From contig JAEUSU010000030.1 of the NCBI GenBank assembly GCA_016788635.1, positions 1 through 33,008 on the forward strand: a stretch of 33,008 nucleotides of DNA, written 5' to 3'. Below, piece after piece: positions 15,424 through 25,651 of the stretch. The position numbers were made by a program, and so were the translations under genes. The first letter of the stretch is position 1. Each line of letters opens with the position of its first letter. Below the pieces are notes generated by a model. It was given only the letters and a program-made list of their open reading frames with translations, made no database searches and was not told where the DNA came from. This stretch comes from Flavobacteriales bacterium (GTDB lineage: Bacteria > Bacteroidota > Bacteroidia > Flavobacteriales_F > PHOS-HE28).

Positions 15424-16173
15424 TTGAAGATCAAGACCATCCTCGTTTCACAGCCTGAGCCGACGGACGAAAAGAACCCGTACAACGAACTGGCGAAGAA
15501 GTACGCCCTGAAGATCACCTTCAGGGCCTTCATCAAGCTCGAACCGGTCAACGGCCAGGATTTCCGTCAGGAACGGATCAACATTCTCGATCACACGGCC
15601 GTGGTCCTCACGAGCCGCAATTCGGTGGACCACTTCTTCCGCATGTGCAAGGAGTTGCGCATTACGGTTCCGGAGACCATGAAGTACTTCTGCGTCTCCG
15701 AATCGGTGGCCTATTACGTGCAGAAGTACATCGTGTACCGTAAGCGCAAGGTCTTCATCGGCAAGAACACCTTTGGCGACCTGATGGACGTGATCAAGAA
15801 GCACAAGGAGGAGAAGTTCCTGGTGCCCTGCTCGGACATTCAAAAGGCCGAGATCCCCACGCTGCTGGACAAGGCCGGCGTGAAGTATACCAACGCGGTG
15901 TTTTACCGCACGGTGGCCAGCGACCTTAGCGACCTGAAAGACCTGAAGTACGACATGCTGGTGTTCTTCAGCCCGGGAGGCATCGAGAGCCTGCGCAAGA
16001 ATTTCCCCGCATTTGACCAGAACGGCACGCTCATCGCCGCCTTCGGAAGCACCACCTCCAAGGCCGTACGCGATTCCGGCCTACGGCTGGACATTGAGGC
16101 TCCGCTGCCTGAGGCACCCAGCATGACCGGCGCCATCGAGCTGTACATCCGCAAGGCGGGCAAAAAGAAATAG
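15424..16173 (+). CDS. hemD: Uroporphyrinogen-III synthase
   Basis: This encodes about 249 residues. The TTG at 15424 is chosen because the Bacteroidota family begins (M)KIKTILVSQPEPTDEKNPY; the frame stays open upstream to 15331 but that part overlaps the DUF4271 gene and lacks family resemblance. Recognisable segments are VVLTSRNSVDHFFRMCKEL, MKYFCVSESVAYYVQKYI, VFIGKNTFGDL, FLVPCSD and the C-terminal DMLVFFSPGGIESLRKNF with IAAFGSTTSKAVRDSGLRL. The enzyme closes and inverts ring D of hydroxymethylbilane to uroporphyrinogen III on the way to heme and sirohaem. The other heme genes are not in the window. It sits in a conserved co-directional run with rnpA and yidD. Confidence 0.92.
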   Translation: MKIKTILVSQPEPTDEKNPYNELAKKYALKITFRAFIKLEPVNGQDFRQERINILDHTAVVLTSRNSVDHFFRMCKELRITVPETMKYFCVSESVAYYVQKYIVYRKRKVFIGKNTFGDLMDVIKKHKEEKFLVPCSDIQKAEIPTLLDKAGVKYTNAVFYRTVASDLSDLKDLKYDMLVFFSPGGIESLRKNFPAFDQNGTLIAAFGSTTSKAVRDSGLRLDIEAPLPEAPSMTGAIELYIRKAGKKK

Positions 16174-16220
16174 GCGCCGCGCGCCACCCGGCGAACGGTC
16201 CGTCACCAATGGTGACCCGC

Positions 16221-16622
16221 ATGAACGTCCCTCGCCTCACCTTCGGGAAGCATGAACGCCTGCGGGGCAGCCTGCGCATTCGAGAGGTGGCCACCACCGG
16301 CACCGGCCTCTCCGAAGCGCCGTTCCGCCTGATCGCCAAAGTGATGGACCTGCCGGAAGCAACCCCGCTGCAAGTGGCCTTCGCCGTGCCCAAGCGCCAT
16401 ATGCCTCGCGCCGTGGACCGCAACCGCATGAAGCGCCGCATGCGCGAGGCCTTCCGCCTGATCAAGCCTGCGTGTGCCACCCGTCTGCGCGGCGCGGGCA
16501 CACAGGTGGCCTTTCTCTTCCTGTACCAGGGCCGCGATGCCGTGGACTTCGCCACCACTTCACGTAAAATATCCCGCGCCACCGACCGTTGGCTGGAGAA
16601 GCATGTCGCGCCTGGTCAATAG
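16221..16622 (+). CDS. rnpA: Ribonuclease P protein component
   Basis: This encodes about 133 residues from the ATG at 16221; an ATG at 16209 is also possible but lies in the loop region of a small hairpin (GTCACC-AAT-GGTGAC, 16202-16216). The family signature is [27 protein letters not shown] near residues 57-83, the basic RNR motif that binds the RNA subunit. The N-terminus [11 protein letters not shown] is also typical. The protein helps the catalytic RNA mature tRNA 5' ends. Its end overlaps the next gene by 20 bases, the usual rnpA-yidD arrangement in bacteria. Confidence 0.93.
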   Translation: MNVPRLTFGKHERLRGSLRIREVATTGTGLSEAPFRLIAKVMDLPEATPLQVAFAVPKRHMPRAVDRNRMKRRMREAFRLIKPACATRLRGAGTQVAFLFLYQGRDAVDFATTSRKISRATDRWLEKHVAPGQ

Positions 16623-16824
16623 CCTTTTCATCGCTCTCGTTCGATCGTACCAAGGCGCGATCTCGCCCCTGCTTCCCGGCGCATGCCGCTTCACGCCCAC
16701 CTGTTCGCAGTATGGCGTGGAAGCCTTGCATCGCCACGGCCCGTGGAAGGGTGGCTGGCTCACCCTCAAGCGCTTCCTATCTTGTCATCCGTGGGGCCGT
16801 CATGGCTACGACCCTGTTCCCTAA
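16603..16824 (+). CDS. yidD: Membrane protein insertion efficiency factor YidD
   Basis: This encodes 73 residues from the ATG at 16603, which lies inside the 3' end of rnpA in another frame. It matches the YidD family over its whole length: [19 protein letters not shown], then [27 protein letters not shown] and a C-terminal GYDPVP. The conserved cysteines (Cys at ACRF, TCSQ and SCHP) are present. YidD is a small amphipathic protein at the inner membrane that assists YidC-dependent insertion. The rnpA overlap supports co-translation. Confidence 0.95.
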   Translation: MSRLVNSLFIALVRSYQGAISPLLPGACRFTPTCSQYGVEALHRHGPWKGGWLTLKRFLSCHPWGRHGYDPVP

Positions 16825-16838
16825 CGCAACTGCACACC

Positions 16839-18509
16839 ATGCTCCGTTCCCTTCGCAACACCTGGAAGACCTGGGCCTTTGTCGGGGTCATTGCCGCATC
16901 CGGCGTGGTCACCCTGGCCGCCAAGGACAACTTCTTCGAGATCAGCAAGAACCTGGAGATCTTCAATGAGCTCTTCAAGGAACTGAACATCTACTATGTG
17001 GATGACACCAGCCCGGGCGAGTTGATGACCACGGCCATCGACGCCATGCTGGAGTCGTTGGACCCGTACACGCAGTACATCGCCGAGAGCGACATGGAGG
17101 ACTACCGCTTCCAGACCACCGGCCAATACGGCGGCATAGGTGCGCTCATCCGCAAGAAGGGTGACCATGTCGTGGTGAGTGAACCCTATGAAGGGTATCC
17201 GGCCATGAAGGCCGGCCTTTGGGCGGGTGATGAGATCCTGGAGGTGGATGGCCGCAAGGTGAAGGGCATGGACACCGATGAGGTCAGCAAGCTCCTCAAA
17301 GGGCAGAGCGGCACATCCGTGAAGCTGGTGACACAGCGCGAAGGCCAGGCACCGCTGACGCACACCCTCACCCGCGAAGAGATCAAGATCCCCGATGTGC
17401 CCTATAAAGGCATCATCGACGAGGCGGAGCAGGTGGGCTACCTGAAGCTGAACAGCTTTACGCAGACCGCCGGGCAGGAGGTGCGCACGGCGGTGAAGGA
17501 GCTGAAGGAGAAGGGAGCGAAGAAGATCATCCTGGACCTGCGCGGCAACGGCGGGGGCCTGCTGCGCGAGGCGGTGAACATCGTGAACCTTTTCGTGCCG
17601 CGCAACGAGCTGGTGGTGGAAACGAAGGGCCGCATTGCTGAATGGGACAAGGCCTACAAGACCCTGGGCGAGCCGATGGATGCGGAGATCCCCATCGTGG
17701 TGGTGGTCGATGAGCACAGTGCTTCGGCCAGCGAGATCGTGAGCGGAGCGTTGCAGGACCTGGACCGTGCGGTGATCGTGGGTGAACGCACCTATGGCAA
17801 GGGCCTCGTGCAGCAAACGCGCGACCTGTACTACAACGCCAAATTGAAGGTGACCGTGGCCAAGTACTACATCCCCAGCGGCCGCTGCATACAGAAGATC
17901 GACTATGCGCATCGCGACAGTGTCGGCAAGGCGGTGGAGGTGGATGAGCGCACCATTGCCCAATTCAAGACCCGCAACGGCAGACCGGTCACCGATGGCC
18001 GGGGCATTCTGCCGGATGTTGAGGTGGTAGAACCGGAGATGCCCAAGGTGGTGGGCGGCCTGTATGCCGCGGACGTCATATTCGACTATGCGAACAAGTT
18101 CCGCCGCGAGCATGAAAGCATCCCGCCGGCCAAGCAGTTCGTCATCACCGAGGAGATCTACCAGGATTTCATGCGCTTCGCCAAGGAACGCTCCTTCGAC
18201 TACGATACCGAGAGCGTGGCCAAACTGAACGAACTCGTGGAGGTGGCGCGGCGCGAGCGCTACTACGAGCACGCCAAAGGCGCGATCGATGCGTTGAAAG
18301 TGGAACTGACACCCGACCGAAAGGAGGACCTGCGCCTCTTCCGTGCGGACATCGAGCGCGTGCTGCGTTACGAGATCGTAACGCGGTACTACCACCAGAC
18401 CGGGCGCATGGAGGCCGCCGTGGGCACGGACCCCTACCTGCTGAAGGCCATTGAGACGCTCAGCACCGGCACCTGGGCCGGCATCCTGAAGGGCACAGCC
18501 AAGAATTGA
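16839..18509 (+). CDS. S41-family carboxy-terminal processing peptidase with PDZ domain
   Basis: This encodes 556 residues from the ATG at 16839, 14 bases after yidD. An N-terminal hydrophobic segment (residues 11-28, WAFVGVIAASGVVTLAA) exports or anchors it to the periplasm. A helical region with LFKELNIYYVDDTSPGEL and LDPYTQYI is followed by the PDZ domain (about 85-170, GGIGALIRKKGDHVVV and AGLWAGDEILEVDGR). The peptidase core has VGYLKLNSFTQTAG, LDLRGNGGGLL and the catalytic region DEHSASASEI with Ser296, then GERTYGKGLVQ with Lys321. These enzymes trim or degrade envelope proteins from the C-terminus. About 180 C-terminal residues after ILPDVEVVEPEMPKVVGG form a helical tail common in Bacteroidota homologues. 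Confidence 0.94.
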   Translation: MLRSLRNTWKTWAFVGVIAASGVVTLAAKDNFFEISKNLEIFNELFKELNIYYVDDTSPGELMTTAIDAMLESLDPYTQYIAESDMEDYRFQTTGQYGGIGALIRKKGDHVVVSEPYEGYPAMKAGLWAGDEILEVDGRKVKGMDTDEVSKLLKGQSGTSVKLVTQREGQAPLTHTLTREEIKIPDVPYKGIIDEAEQVGYLKLNSFTQTAGQEVRTAVKELKEKGAKKIILDLRGNGGGLLREAVNIVNLFVPRNELVVETKGRIAEWDKAYKTLGEPMDAEIPIVVVVDEHSASASEIVSGALQDLDRAVIVGERTYGKGLVQQTRDLYYNAKLKVTVAKYYIPSGRCIQKIDYAHRDSVGKAVEVDERTIAQFKTRNGRPVTDGRGILPDVEVVEPEMPKVVGGLYAADVIFDYANKFRREHESIPPAKQFVITEEIYQDFMRFAKERSFDYDTESVAKLNELVEVARRERYYEHAKGAIDALKVELTPDRKEDLRLFRADIERVLRYEIVTRYYHQTGRMEAAVGTDPYLLKAIETLSTGTWAGILKGTAKN

Positions 18510-18530
18510 CCGCACAACGGACCGTGCCAC

Positions 18531-20093
18531 ATGGCGGAGCCCTCACGTGAAGCGTTCCGACGTGTACACCTGCTGGCACTCGCCGTGGTGGGTGTGGCGC
18601 TGCCGTGGTCGCTCGCCCTCATCAGCATCGGGCAGCTTCTGCTGGTGGGCAACTGGTTCGTGGAAGGCTTCGTGAGGCGTGACCTCGGGCAGCGCCTGAA
18701 GCACGCGTTCACATGGGGGCCGTCGCTGGTCTTCATCTCCTTGCTCGGGCTTCATGGGCTTGGCTTGTTGTGGACGGAAGACCTGTCCTGGGGCCTTGAC
18801 CTCTGCCGCATCCTGCTGCCCGTGCTCGCGTTCGGTGCCATCCTCGCCGCTTCGCCCCGCCTGGCGAAGGAGGAACTGCGTGGCATCCTTTTGCTCGGTG
18901 CATGGAGTACGCTCCTGAGCACATTGGCCTGCCTGGTGCTTTCCGGCGGCGCTGCACCGGGTGACTATCGCGGGCTATCGCACTTCATCAGCCACATCCG
19001 CCTGGCCCTGCTGCTCTGCATGTCGGTCTTTGTGCTGGTGGCTTACATGCCCAGGCAATGGAAGGGTCGCGCGCTGCATCTGGCCGGCATTGTGTGGACA
19101 CTTGTCTTCATGGGTCTGCTTGGCAGCGTGCTCGCCTTGGTGATCCTGGCCGTGGCTGGTGTGGTGGTGCTTTTTCGCCATGGGCAGCGGTGGTATCCAC
19201 CGGTGCGCTACATCGCACTGGGGGTGGCAGCGCTATCCGTGGTGACGCTTGTGGCCTGGATGACCGGGGTGGTGCGCCCCGTATTGCGTGCGCAGGAACC
19301 CGAGCTGGGCGCCTTGCCGGAGCGCAGCGCGGGTGGCGAGCCATACTACCACGACCGCGAACGGCCACAGGTGGAGAACGGCCACCCCGTGTGGGTGTGC
19401 GTGGCGGACAGCGAGCTCACACGTGGCTGGGCACGCTTGAGTGAGGTGCCACTTACGGAGAACGATGCGCGCGGCCACCCCATGCGCACCACGCTCATCC
19501 GCTACCTGGCCAGCCTGGGGCAGAACAAGGATTCGGTCGGGTTGCTGGCCTTGGAGCCGCGCGATGTGCAACGCATTGAGAAGGGCGTGCCCAGCGTGAA
19601 GCTGCCCGTGCGCGGCAGCTATCGCACACGCCTGGAGGAGATCGCCTACGAGCTGGACCAGTACCGCCGCACCGGCGATCCCAGTGGTCATTCACTGCCC
19701 ATGCGCCTGGAGTTCTGGCGTACGGGCTGGCACATTCTGAAGCGGCATCCGATCACTGGTGTGGGCACGGGCGACACACAGCTTGCCTTCAACCTGGCGT
19801 ATGTGGAGCTCGGCAGTCACCTCACGCCGGAATGGCGCCTGCGCGCGCACGATCAATACCTCACCTGGGCCATCAGCTTCGGGGTGCTGGGTGGCTTGTG
19901 GTGCCTCTTCGCGTGGCTGTGGCCGGCCTGGCGCCTGGGCGCCTTCGGCTATCCGCTCTTCCTGGCCTGGCTCGTGGCCTTTACCATCTCATGCTTCACG
20001 GACGATACCGTGGAAACGCAGGTGGGGGCCACGTTCTTCGCGTATTTCTACGCGCTTTTCGTGTTCGCCCGGCCGCTGCCGGAGGGCAACTAG
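18531..20093 (+). CDS. O-antigen ligase-like (Wzy_C family) polytopic membrane protein
   Basis: This encodes 520 residues. Many membrane helices occupy residues 12-260 and 425-515. Between them is a large polar loop (about 255-400), as in O-antigen ligases and Wzy polymerases. The conserved part of the family is MRLEFWRTGWHILKRHPITGVGTGDTQ followed by RLRAHDQYLTWAISFGVLGGL, where the His in RAHDQYL is the key periplasmic residue. Such proteins join undecaprenyl-linked glycans to lipid A-core or other acceptors. It lies 21 bases after the S41 peptidase and ends 2 bases from the convergent aspS. Whether it acts as ligase or polymerase, and on which glycan, cannot be decided from the sequence. 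Confidence 0.85.
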   Translation: MAEPSREAFRRVHLLALAVVGVALPWSLALISIGQLLLVGNWFVEGFVRRDLGQRLKHAFTWGPSLVFISLLGLHGLGLLWTEDLSWGLDLCRILLPVLAFGAILAASPRLAKEELRGILLLGAWSTLLSTLACLVLSGGAAPGDYRGLSHFISHIRLALLLCMSVFVLVAYMPRQWKGRALHLAGIVWTLVFMGLLGSVLALVILAVAGVVVLFRHGQRWYPPVRYIALGVAALSVVTLVAWMTGVVRPVLRAQEPELGALPERSAGGEPYYHDRERPQVENGHPVWVCVADSELTRGWARLSEVPLTENDARGHPMRTTLIRYLASLGQNKDSVGLLALEPRDVQRIEKGVPSVKLPVRGSYRTRLEEIAYELDQYRRTGDPSGHSLPMRLEFWRTGWHILKRHPITGVGTGDTQLAFNLAYVELGSHLTPEWRLRAHDQYLTWAISFGVLGGLWCLFAWLWPAWRLGAFGYPLFLAWLVAFTISCFTDDTVETQVGATFFAYFYALFVFARPLPEGN

Positions 20094-20095
20094 GG

Positions 20096-21847
<1,752 letters not shown>

Positions 21848-21899
21848 CGGGTTCGGGAAGGCCGCGAATTTACCCTTTGGCACGGGCCCGCACGGATGC

Positions 21900-22298
21900 C
21901 TACTGCACGGTGAAGGTCAGGCTGCGCTGCACGGCGTCCCCGTTGGACTTCAGCACGGAGAATGTCCAGCGCTCGCTACCGGGTGCGAAGCGCAGGACAA
22001 TGTGCTTGTTCAGGGTGAAGGGGTCCTCGTTGATGCTTACGCTGTCCGTGCGTTGGTCCGGGCCGCCGTCGTAGCTCTTGAACACCCGCATCCAGCGCAT
22101 GCTGTTGGTGCCCTGGCTGGCCACCACCCGCACCAGCAGGGTGTCGCCGGCGGTCACGGTGTCGTTGCCGTAGGTGCAGCCGCGGTCCGCCCGGAAGGTG
22201 ATGCTTACCGGCGCATCGGGATCCACTTGTTCATCTTCACACGCCGCAACGCCCACTAGGAGCAAGGCAGCGAACAGGGAATATACCAGGCGGGGCAC
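21900..22298 (-). CDS. Small predicted lipoprotein, unknown function
   Basis: This encodes 132 residues, probably starting at the GTG at 22298. The signal peptide [20 protein letters not shown] ends in the lipobox VAAC, with the lipidated Cys at 20. An acidic linker ([10 protein letters not shown]) follows, like the Asp/Glu-rich stretch after the Cys that directs lipoproteins to the surface in Bacteroidota. The mature part is all-beta ([52 protein letters not shown]), resembling an Ig-like sandwich. No family was recognised. TACTTTCG, a near -7 element, lies just upstream on the minus strand (22303-22310), which would give a nearly leaderless transcript. Confidence 0.72.
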   Translation of the reverse strand: MPRLVYSLFAALLLVGVAACEDEQVDPDAPVSITFRADRGCTYGNDTVTAGDTLLVRVVASQGTNSMRWMRVFKSYDGGPDQRTDSVSINEDPFTLNKHIVLRFAPGSERWTFSVLKSNGDAVQRSLTFTVQ

Positions 22299-22409
22299 GG
22301 GGCGAAAGTAGACGTGGGGCGCATGCGTTCCACCCCGTGGTCAACGACCGGGCACCCCGCAGGCAGCGTCGGCCTGCCATTGCACCATCTTTCGGAAAAC
22401 GAACGCACC

Positions 22410-23180
22410 ATGCGCCACATCCGGCACACTGTTCTGCTCGCGGGCCTGCTCCTTGCAGGACCTGGCTGGGCCTGCTCCTGTTTCGGGCCTCAGACCTTCT
22501 GCGGTACGCTGGACCCGCCCTTTCCGAACCCCGAGTACTGGGTGCCCGATGCCGTGGTGCTCGCGGTGAAGCTGGGCGAGGTGCAGCACGGCATGGATGT
22601 GAAGGTGCTGCAGTCCTTCGCTGGTGCCTTGCAGTCCGGTGATACGGTGCGCGTGTGGGGTGATTGCGGTGCGCTGTGCCGGCACTACCCGGGCTCGTGG
22701 AACGATGGGGACACGGTGATCTGGGGTTTCCGCTTCACCGACCTGACCGGCAACATGATCTGTGGCACCAGCTACGAACAAGCCGGTGAGTACATGATCT
22801 CCATATGCGGTGTGTATACCCTCAGTTACACGGCTGGAGTGGTGACCGGGCCGATCGTCACGGAAACAGGTGAGAGCATGTCCATCAGCCAGTTCGAAGC
22901 GCTGGTGGAAAGCTGCCTGTCCACTTCCGTATATGAACAGCACGAGTCCCCGGCACTTACGCTCGTAGGTGAGGGCGATGCGTTCTTCGTGCGGCTGGGA
23001 GAGGGCTGGGGCCCGGAGGTGACCCTGTCGATGCATGATGTGCAGGGCAGATCACTATTGGACCAGGTGAATGTGCGCAATGACCAGCGTGTGCACCTCA
23101 CTGGTCTTGCGACCGGGCCGGTGCTCGTGCGCGTGAGTGACCATCGTTGGGTGCAGGTGCGGCGTTACCTGCGACAATGA
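22410..23180 (+). CDS. Cys-rich secreted protein with T9SS type A-like tail
   Basis: This encodes 256 residues from the ATG at 22410, the first start that yields a signal peptide (MRHIRHTVLLAGLLLAGPGWA, cleavage before CSCF). The mature protein would begin with Cys, and cysteines recur (CSCFGPQTFC, WGDCGALC, MICGTS, SICG, ESC), which suggests several disulfides. A protein starting CSC directly after the signal, then DAVVLAVKLGEV and VKVLQSF, recalls netrin-like (NTR/TIMP) domains in bacteria; this is a weak resemblance. The last 70 residues (VTLSMHDVQGRSLLDQV, LTGLATGPVLVRVSD) have the shape of a type A T9SS sorting tail. Its molecular role is unknown. Confidence 0.75.
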   Translation: MRHIRHTVLLAGLLLAGPGWACSCFGPQTFCGTLDPPFPNPEYWVPDAVVLAVKLGEVQHGMDVKVLQSFAGALQSGDTVRVWGDCGALCRHYPGSWNDGDTVIWGFRFTDLTGNMICGTSYEQAGEYMISICGVYTLSYTAGVVTGPIVTETGESMSISQFEALVESCLSTSVYEQHESPALTLVGEGDAFFVRLGEGWGPEVTLSMHDVQGRSLLDQVNVRNDQRVHLTGLATGPVLVRVSDHRWVQVRRYLRQ

Positions 23181-23201
23181 GGCGATGACGGTGCGCGTAC
23201 C

Positions 23202-24098
23202 TCAGGTCGATCGTTCGCTCATCAACAACTTGCGGGCAGAGAGCAGTTGCGCCCTGGCTTCCGCGTTCAGTTGCGGATGCTTCAGGCCCAGCGCTTGAAG
23301 CTGTTCGCGCAGCAGGCGCCCCACCAGTGCACGGCTCTCCCACTGCTGATCCGCAGGAATGATGTACCACGGCGCGTGGGGTGCGGCGGTCTCGCGGATG
23401 GCCTTCTCATACGCCGCCATGTAGTCCTTCCAGTAGGCGCGCTCCTTCACATCGTTCGCGCTGAACTTCCAGTTCTTGTCGGGGTCATCGATGCGCTCCA
23501 GGAAGCGCTTCTTCTGTTGTGCGCGGCTCATGTACAGAAAGAACTTCATGATCACCACCCCGTTGTGCGCCAGGTGTTCCTCGAAAGCACGGATGGACGC
23601 ATAGCGCTGCGCCCAGAACTTCTTGTCGACGTCCTTCACGCTGCGGATGCCGGGCAGCTGCTGGCCGAGGATGATCTCGGGGTGCACCCGGGTCACGAGC
23701 ACCTCTTCGTAGTGGCTGCGGTTGTGGATGCCGATGAAGCCTGCGGGCGGCACGGCCACGTGGTGCCGCCACAGGAAGTCATGGCTGCGCTCCAGGGAGC
23801 TGGGCGCCTTGAAGCTGAAGACCTTCACGCCCTGTGGGTTCACACCGCTCATTACATGCCGGATCGCTGAATCCTTTCCAGCTGCGTCCATGGCCTGGAA
23901 GATGAGCAGCACGCTGCGGTCGGCGGCCGCGTAAAGCACGTCCTGCAGGTCGGCGATGAGCTCGCGGTCCTTCTCCAGCAGCTCCTTCAGGTCCTTCTTC
24001 ACCAAGGGTGTGTCGATGTCGGTCACGTGGTGCTTCAGCCGGAAGTTGCCGGGCGTGTTCACCCGGATGCGCGGATCGGAGAGGAGCTTGGTCTTCAT
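23202..24098 (-). CDS. ppk2: PPK2-family polyphosphate:nucleotide phosphotransferase
   Basis: This encodes 298 residues, typical of single-domain PPK2. Walker A is FQAMDAAGKDSAIRHV (about 68-82). The Walker B/lid region is FIGIHNRSHYEEVLVTRVHPE (121-141), and SRAQQKKRFLERIDDPDKNWKF and IIPADQQWESR follow as in the family. PPK2 enzymes move phosphate between polyphosphate and nucleoside mono- or diphosphates in the cytoplasm. The NRSHYEEVLV form resembles the class III/PPK2-like group that can use AMP and ADP, but class cannot be fixed by eye. The gene is convergent with the Cys-rich protein gene. A TAGCTTTCG element (minus strand, 24108-24116) precedes the start. Confidence 0.92.
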   Translation of the reverse strand: MKTKLLSDPRIRVNTPGNFRLKHHVTDIDTPLVKKDLKELLEKDRELIADLQDVLYAAADRSVLLIFQAMDAAGKDSAIRHVMSGVNPQGVKVFSFKAPSSLERSHDFLWRHHVAVPPAGFIGIHNRSHYEEVLVTRVHPEIILGQQLPGIRSVKDVDKKFWAQRYASIRAFEEHLAHNGVVIMKFFLYMSRAQQKKRFLERIDDPDKNWKFSANDVKERAYWKDYMAAYEKAIRETAAPHAPWYIIPADQQWESRALVGRLLREQLQALGLKHPQLNAEARAQLLSARKLLMSERST

Positions 24099-24107
24099 GG
24101 TAGGTGC

Positions 24108-24116
24108 CGAAAGCTA
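24108..24116 (-). promoter_or_regulatory. Candidate -7 element TAGCTTTC(G) for ppk2
   Basis: It lies 9 bases upstream of the start on the minus strand. The same TAGCTTTCG string occurs in the promoter of the T9SS operon at 25565-25573. No clear -33 TTG was found. Confidence 0.4.
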
Positions 24117-24227
24117 CACGCCTGTGGCCACTCTGTGGCAGCCGCGTGAGCGTCCGTCCTGACGTACTTCCTTTCGCAGGGCCCCGCATCCCGTGCACCG
24201 CTACCTTGCCCGCCCGAATCCCCCCCT

Positions 24228-25244
24228 ATGCAATTCACCGCCGCACAGATCGCCCAACTCCTTCAGGGTACCGTTGAGGGCGATCCCAACGCCACTGTCA
24301 GCAGGCTCGCGAAGATCGAGGAGGGAGGCCCGGGGTCCTTGTCCTTCCTGGCGAATCCGGCGTACACGCAGTACGTGTATGAGACCACGGCCTCGGTGGT
24401 GATCATCGGCACGGCGTTCGAGCTCACCGGCCCGGTGAAGACCACCCTGGTGCGCGTGGCCGATGCGCAGGGCGCCTTCGCCAAGGTGCTGGCGATGTAC
24501 AACACGATCAAGCTGGACAAGAAGGGCGTTTCGCCGCAGGCGGTCATCGAGGCCGGCGCTACATATGGAGAGAACTGCTACATCGGTGCACTGGCCTACA
24601 TCGGCGCCAACGCGAAGCTGGGCAGCAACGTGAAGATCTACCCGCACACCTACATCGGGGACAATGTCATCATCGGCGACAACACCACCGTGTTCGCGAA
24701 CGCGACGATCTATTCCGACTGTACCGTGGGCGCCCATTGCATCATCCACAGCGGCACCGTGATCGGCAGTGATGGCTTCCGCTTTGCCACCGGTCCCGAT
24801 GGCGGGGCCAAGATCCCGCAGATCGGCAACGTGGTGATCGAGGACGAGGTGGAGATCGGTGCCAACTGCGCCATCGACCGCGCCACGCTGGGCTCGACGA
24901 TCTTGCGCAAAGGAGTCAAATTCGATAACCTCATCCACATTGCGCATAATGTGGAAGTCGGCGAGAACACCTACTACGCGGCGGGTGGCGTGGTGGCGGG
25001 CAGCACCAAGATCGGCAGGAACTGCATGTTCAGCGGGCAGGTGGGCATCATCGGCCACCTGAAGATCGCCGACGGCACCATCATCGCGGCGCAGAGCGGC
25101 ATCAGCAAGGACACCAAGCCGGGCGAGGCCTATATGGGCTCACCGGCCTTCGAGGTGCAGAAGTACCGCAAGAGCTACATCCACTTCCGCAACCTGGACA
25201 AGCTGGTGGCGCGTGTGGAGAAGCTGGAGAAGCGCGGGGAGTGA
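24228..25244 (+). CDS. lpxD: UDP-3-O-(3-hydroxyacyl)glucosamine N-acyltransferase
   Basis: This encodes 338 residues, the normal length for LpxD. The N-terminal uridine-binding domain ([32 protein letters not shown]) leads into a left-handed parallel beta-helix of hexapeptide repeats ([10 protein letters not shown] through [17 protein letters not shown]...). The catalytic His240 lies in [11 protein letters not shown]-terminal helix ends the protein. LpxD adds the second 3-hydroxyacyl chain during lipid A synthesis in the cytoplasm. In many Bacteroidota lpxD precedes lpxC/fabZ, but here a terminator follows 22 bases after the stop and no other lipid A gene is adjacent. TACCTTGC (24202-24209) may be its -7 element. 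Confidence 0.95.
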   Translation: MQFTAAQIAQLLQGTVEGDPNATVSRLAKIEEGGPGSLSFLANPAYTQYVYETTASVVIIGTAFELTGPVKTTLVRVADAQGAFAKVLAMYNTIKLDKKGVSPQAVIEAGATYGENCYIGALAYIGANAKLGSNVKIYPHTYIGDNVIIGDNTTVFANATIYSDCTVGAHCIIHSGTVIGSDGFRFATGPDGGAKIPQIGNVVIEDEVEIGANCAIDRATLGSTILRKGVKFDNLIHIAHNVEVGENTYYAAGGVVAGSTKIGRNCMFSGQVGIIGHLKIADGTIIAAQSGISKDTKPGEAYMGSPAFEVQKYRKSYIHFRNLDKLVARVEKLEKRGE

Positions 25245-25266
25245 ACGGGTGGTTCAATGAGAAAAC

Positions 25267-25293
25267 GAAGGGCGCTCTCCGTGAGCGCCCTTC
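25267..25293. terminator. Bidirectional-type terminator between lpxD and hppD remnant
   Basis: Perfect 11-bp arms GAAGGGCGCTC (25267-25277) and GAGCGCCCTTC (25283-25293) enclose a 5-base loop, with short T and A tracts on the two flanks. The right arm recurs identically at 32471-32481, next to the full hppD copy. Confidence 0.75.
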
Positions 25294-25312
25294 TCTTGAT
25301 GATTGTCGTTGA

Positions 25313-25516
<204 letters not shown>

Positions 25517-25542
25517 CTAACAATATCGTTCGGGCCAAGGCA

Positions 25543-25572
25543 TTGAAATGGACGCAAGCGTTCTTAGCTTTC
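25543..25572 (+). promoter_or_regulatory. Promoter of the three-gene T9SS operon, TTG-N19-TAGCTTTC
   Basis: TTG (25543-25545) and TAGCTTTC (25565-25572) resemble the Bacteroidota -33 and -7 elements (one mismatch) with a 19-base spacer. Expected transcription start is near 25579, giving a leader of about 14 bases before the ATG at 25593. This supports that ATG, not the one at 25652, as the intended start. Confidence 0.6.
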
Positions 25573-25605
25573 GTCAACCCAACCCGAAGAACATGCCCCT
25601 GCCTA

Positions 25606-25621
25606 CCCCCCCCCCCCCCCC
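25606..25621 (+). repeat. Poly-C tract of 16 bases in the 5' coding region
   Basis: This is an uninterrupted run of 16 C, by far the longest homopolymer seen in the window. It lies 13 bases after the ATG at 25593 and 31 bases before the ATG at 25652. With 16 C the upstream ATG runs into a stop at 25668-25670 after 25 codons. With 17 or 14 C it enters the long frame and supplies the basic n-region of a signal peptide (TRNVTRIIAAMWCASV...). Confidence 0.9.
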
Positions 25622-25651
25622 ACGCGGAATGTCACCCGCATCATCGCGGCC

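Noticed and set aside
16202..16216. Hairpin GTCACC-AAT-GGTGAC before rnpA as a regulatory element
   Set aside because: It is short and without support; used only as a hint for choosing the start at 16221.
16821..18530. A long open frame on the minus strand opposite the S41 peptidase gene
   Set aside because: It is a mirror frame of a clear S41 peptidase; high GC creates long antisense frames, and its product is His/Leu-rich with no motif.
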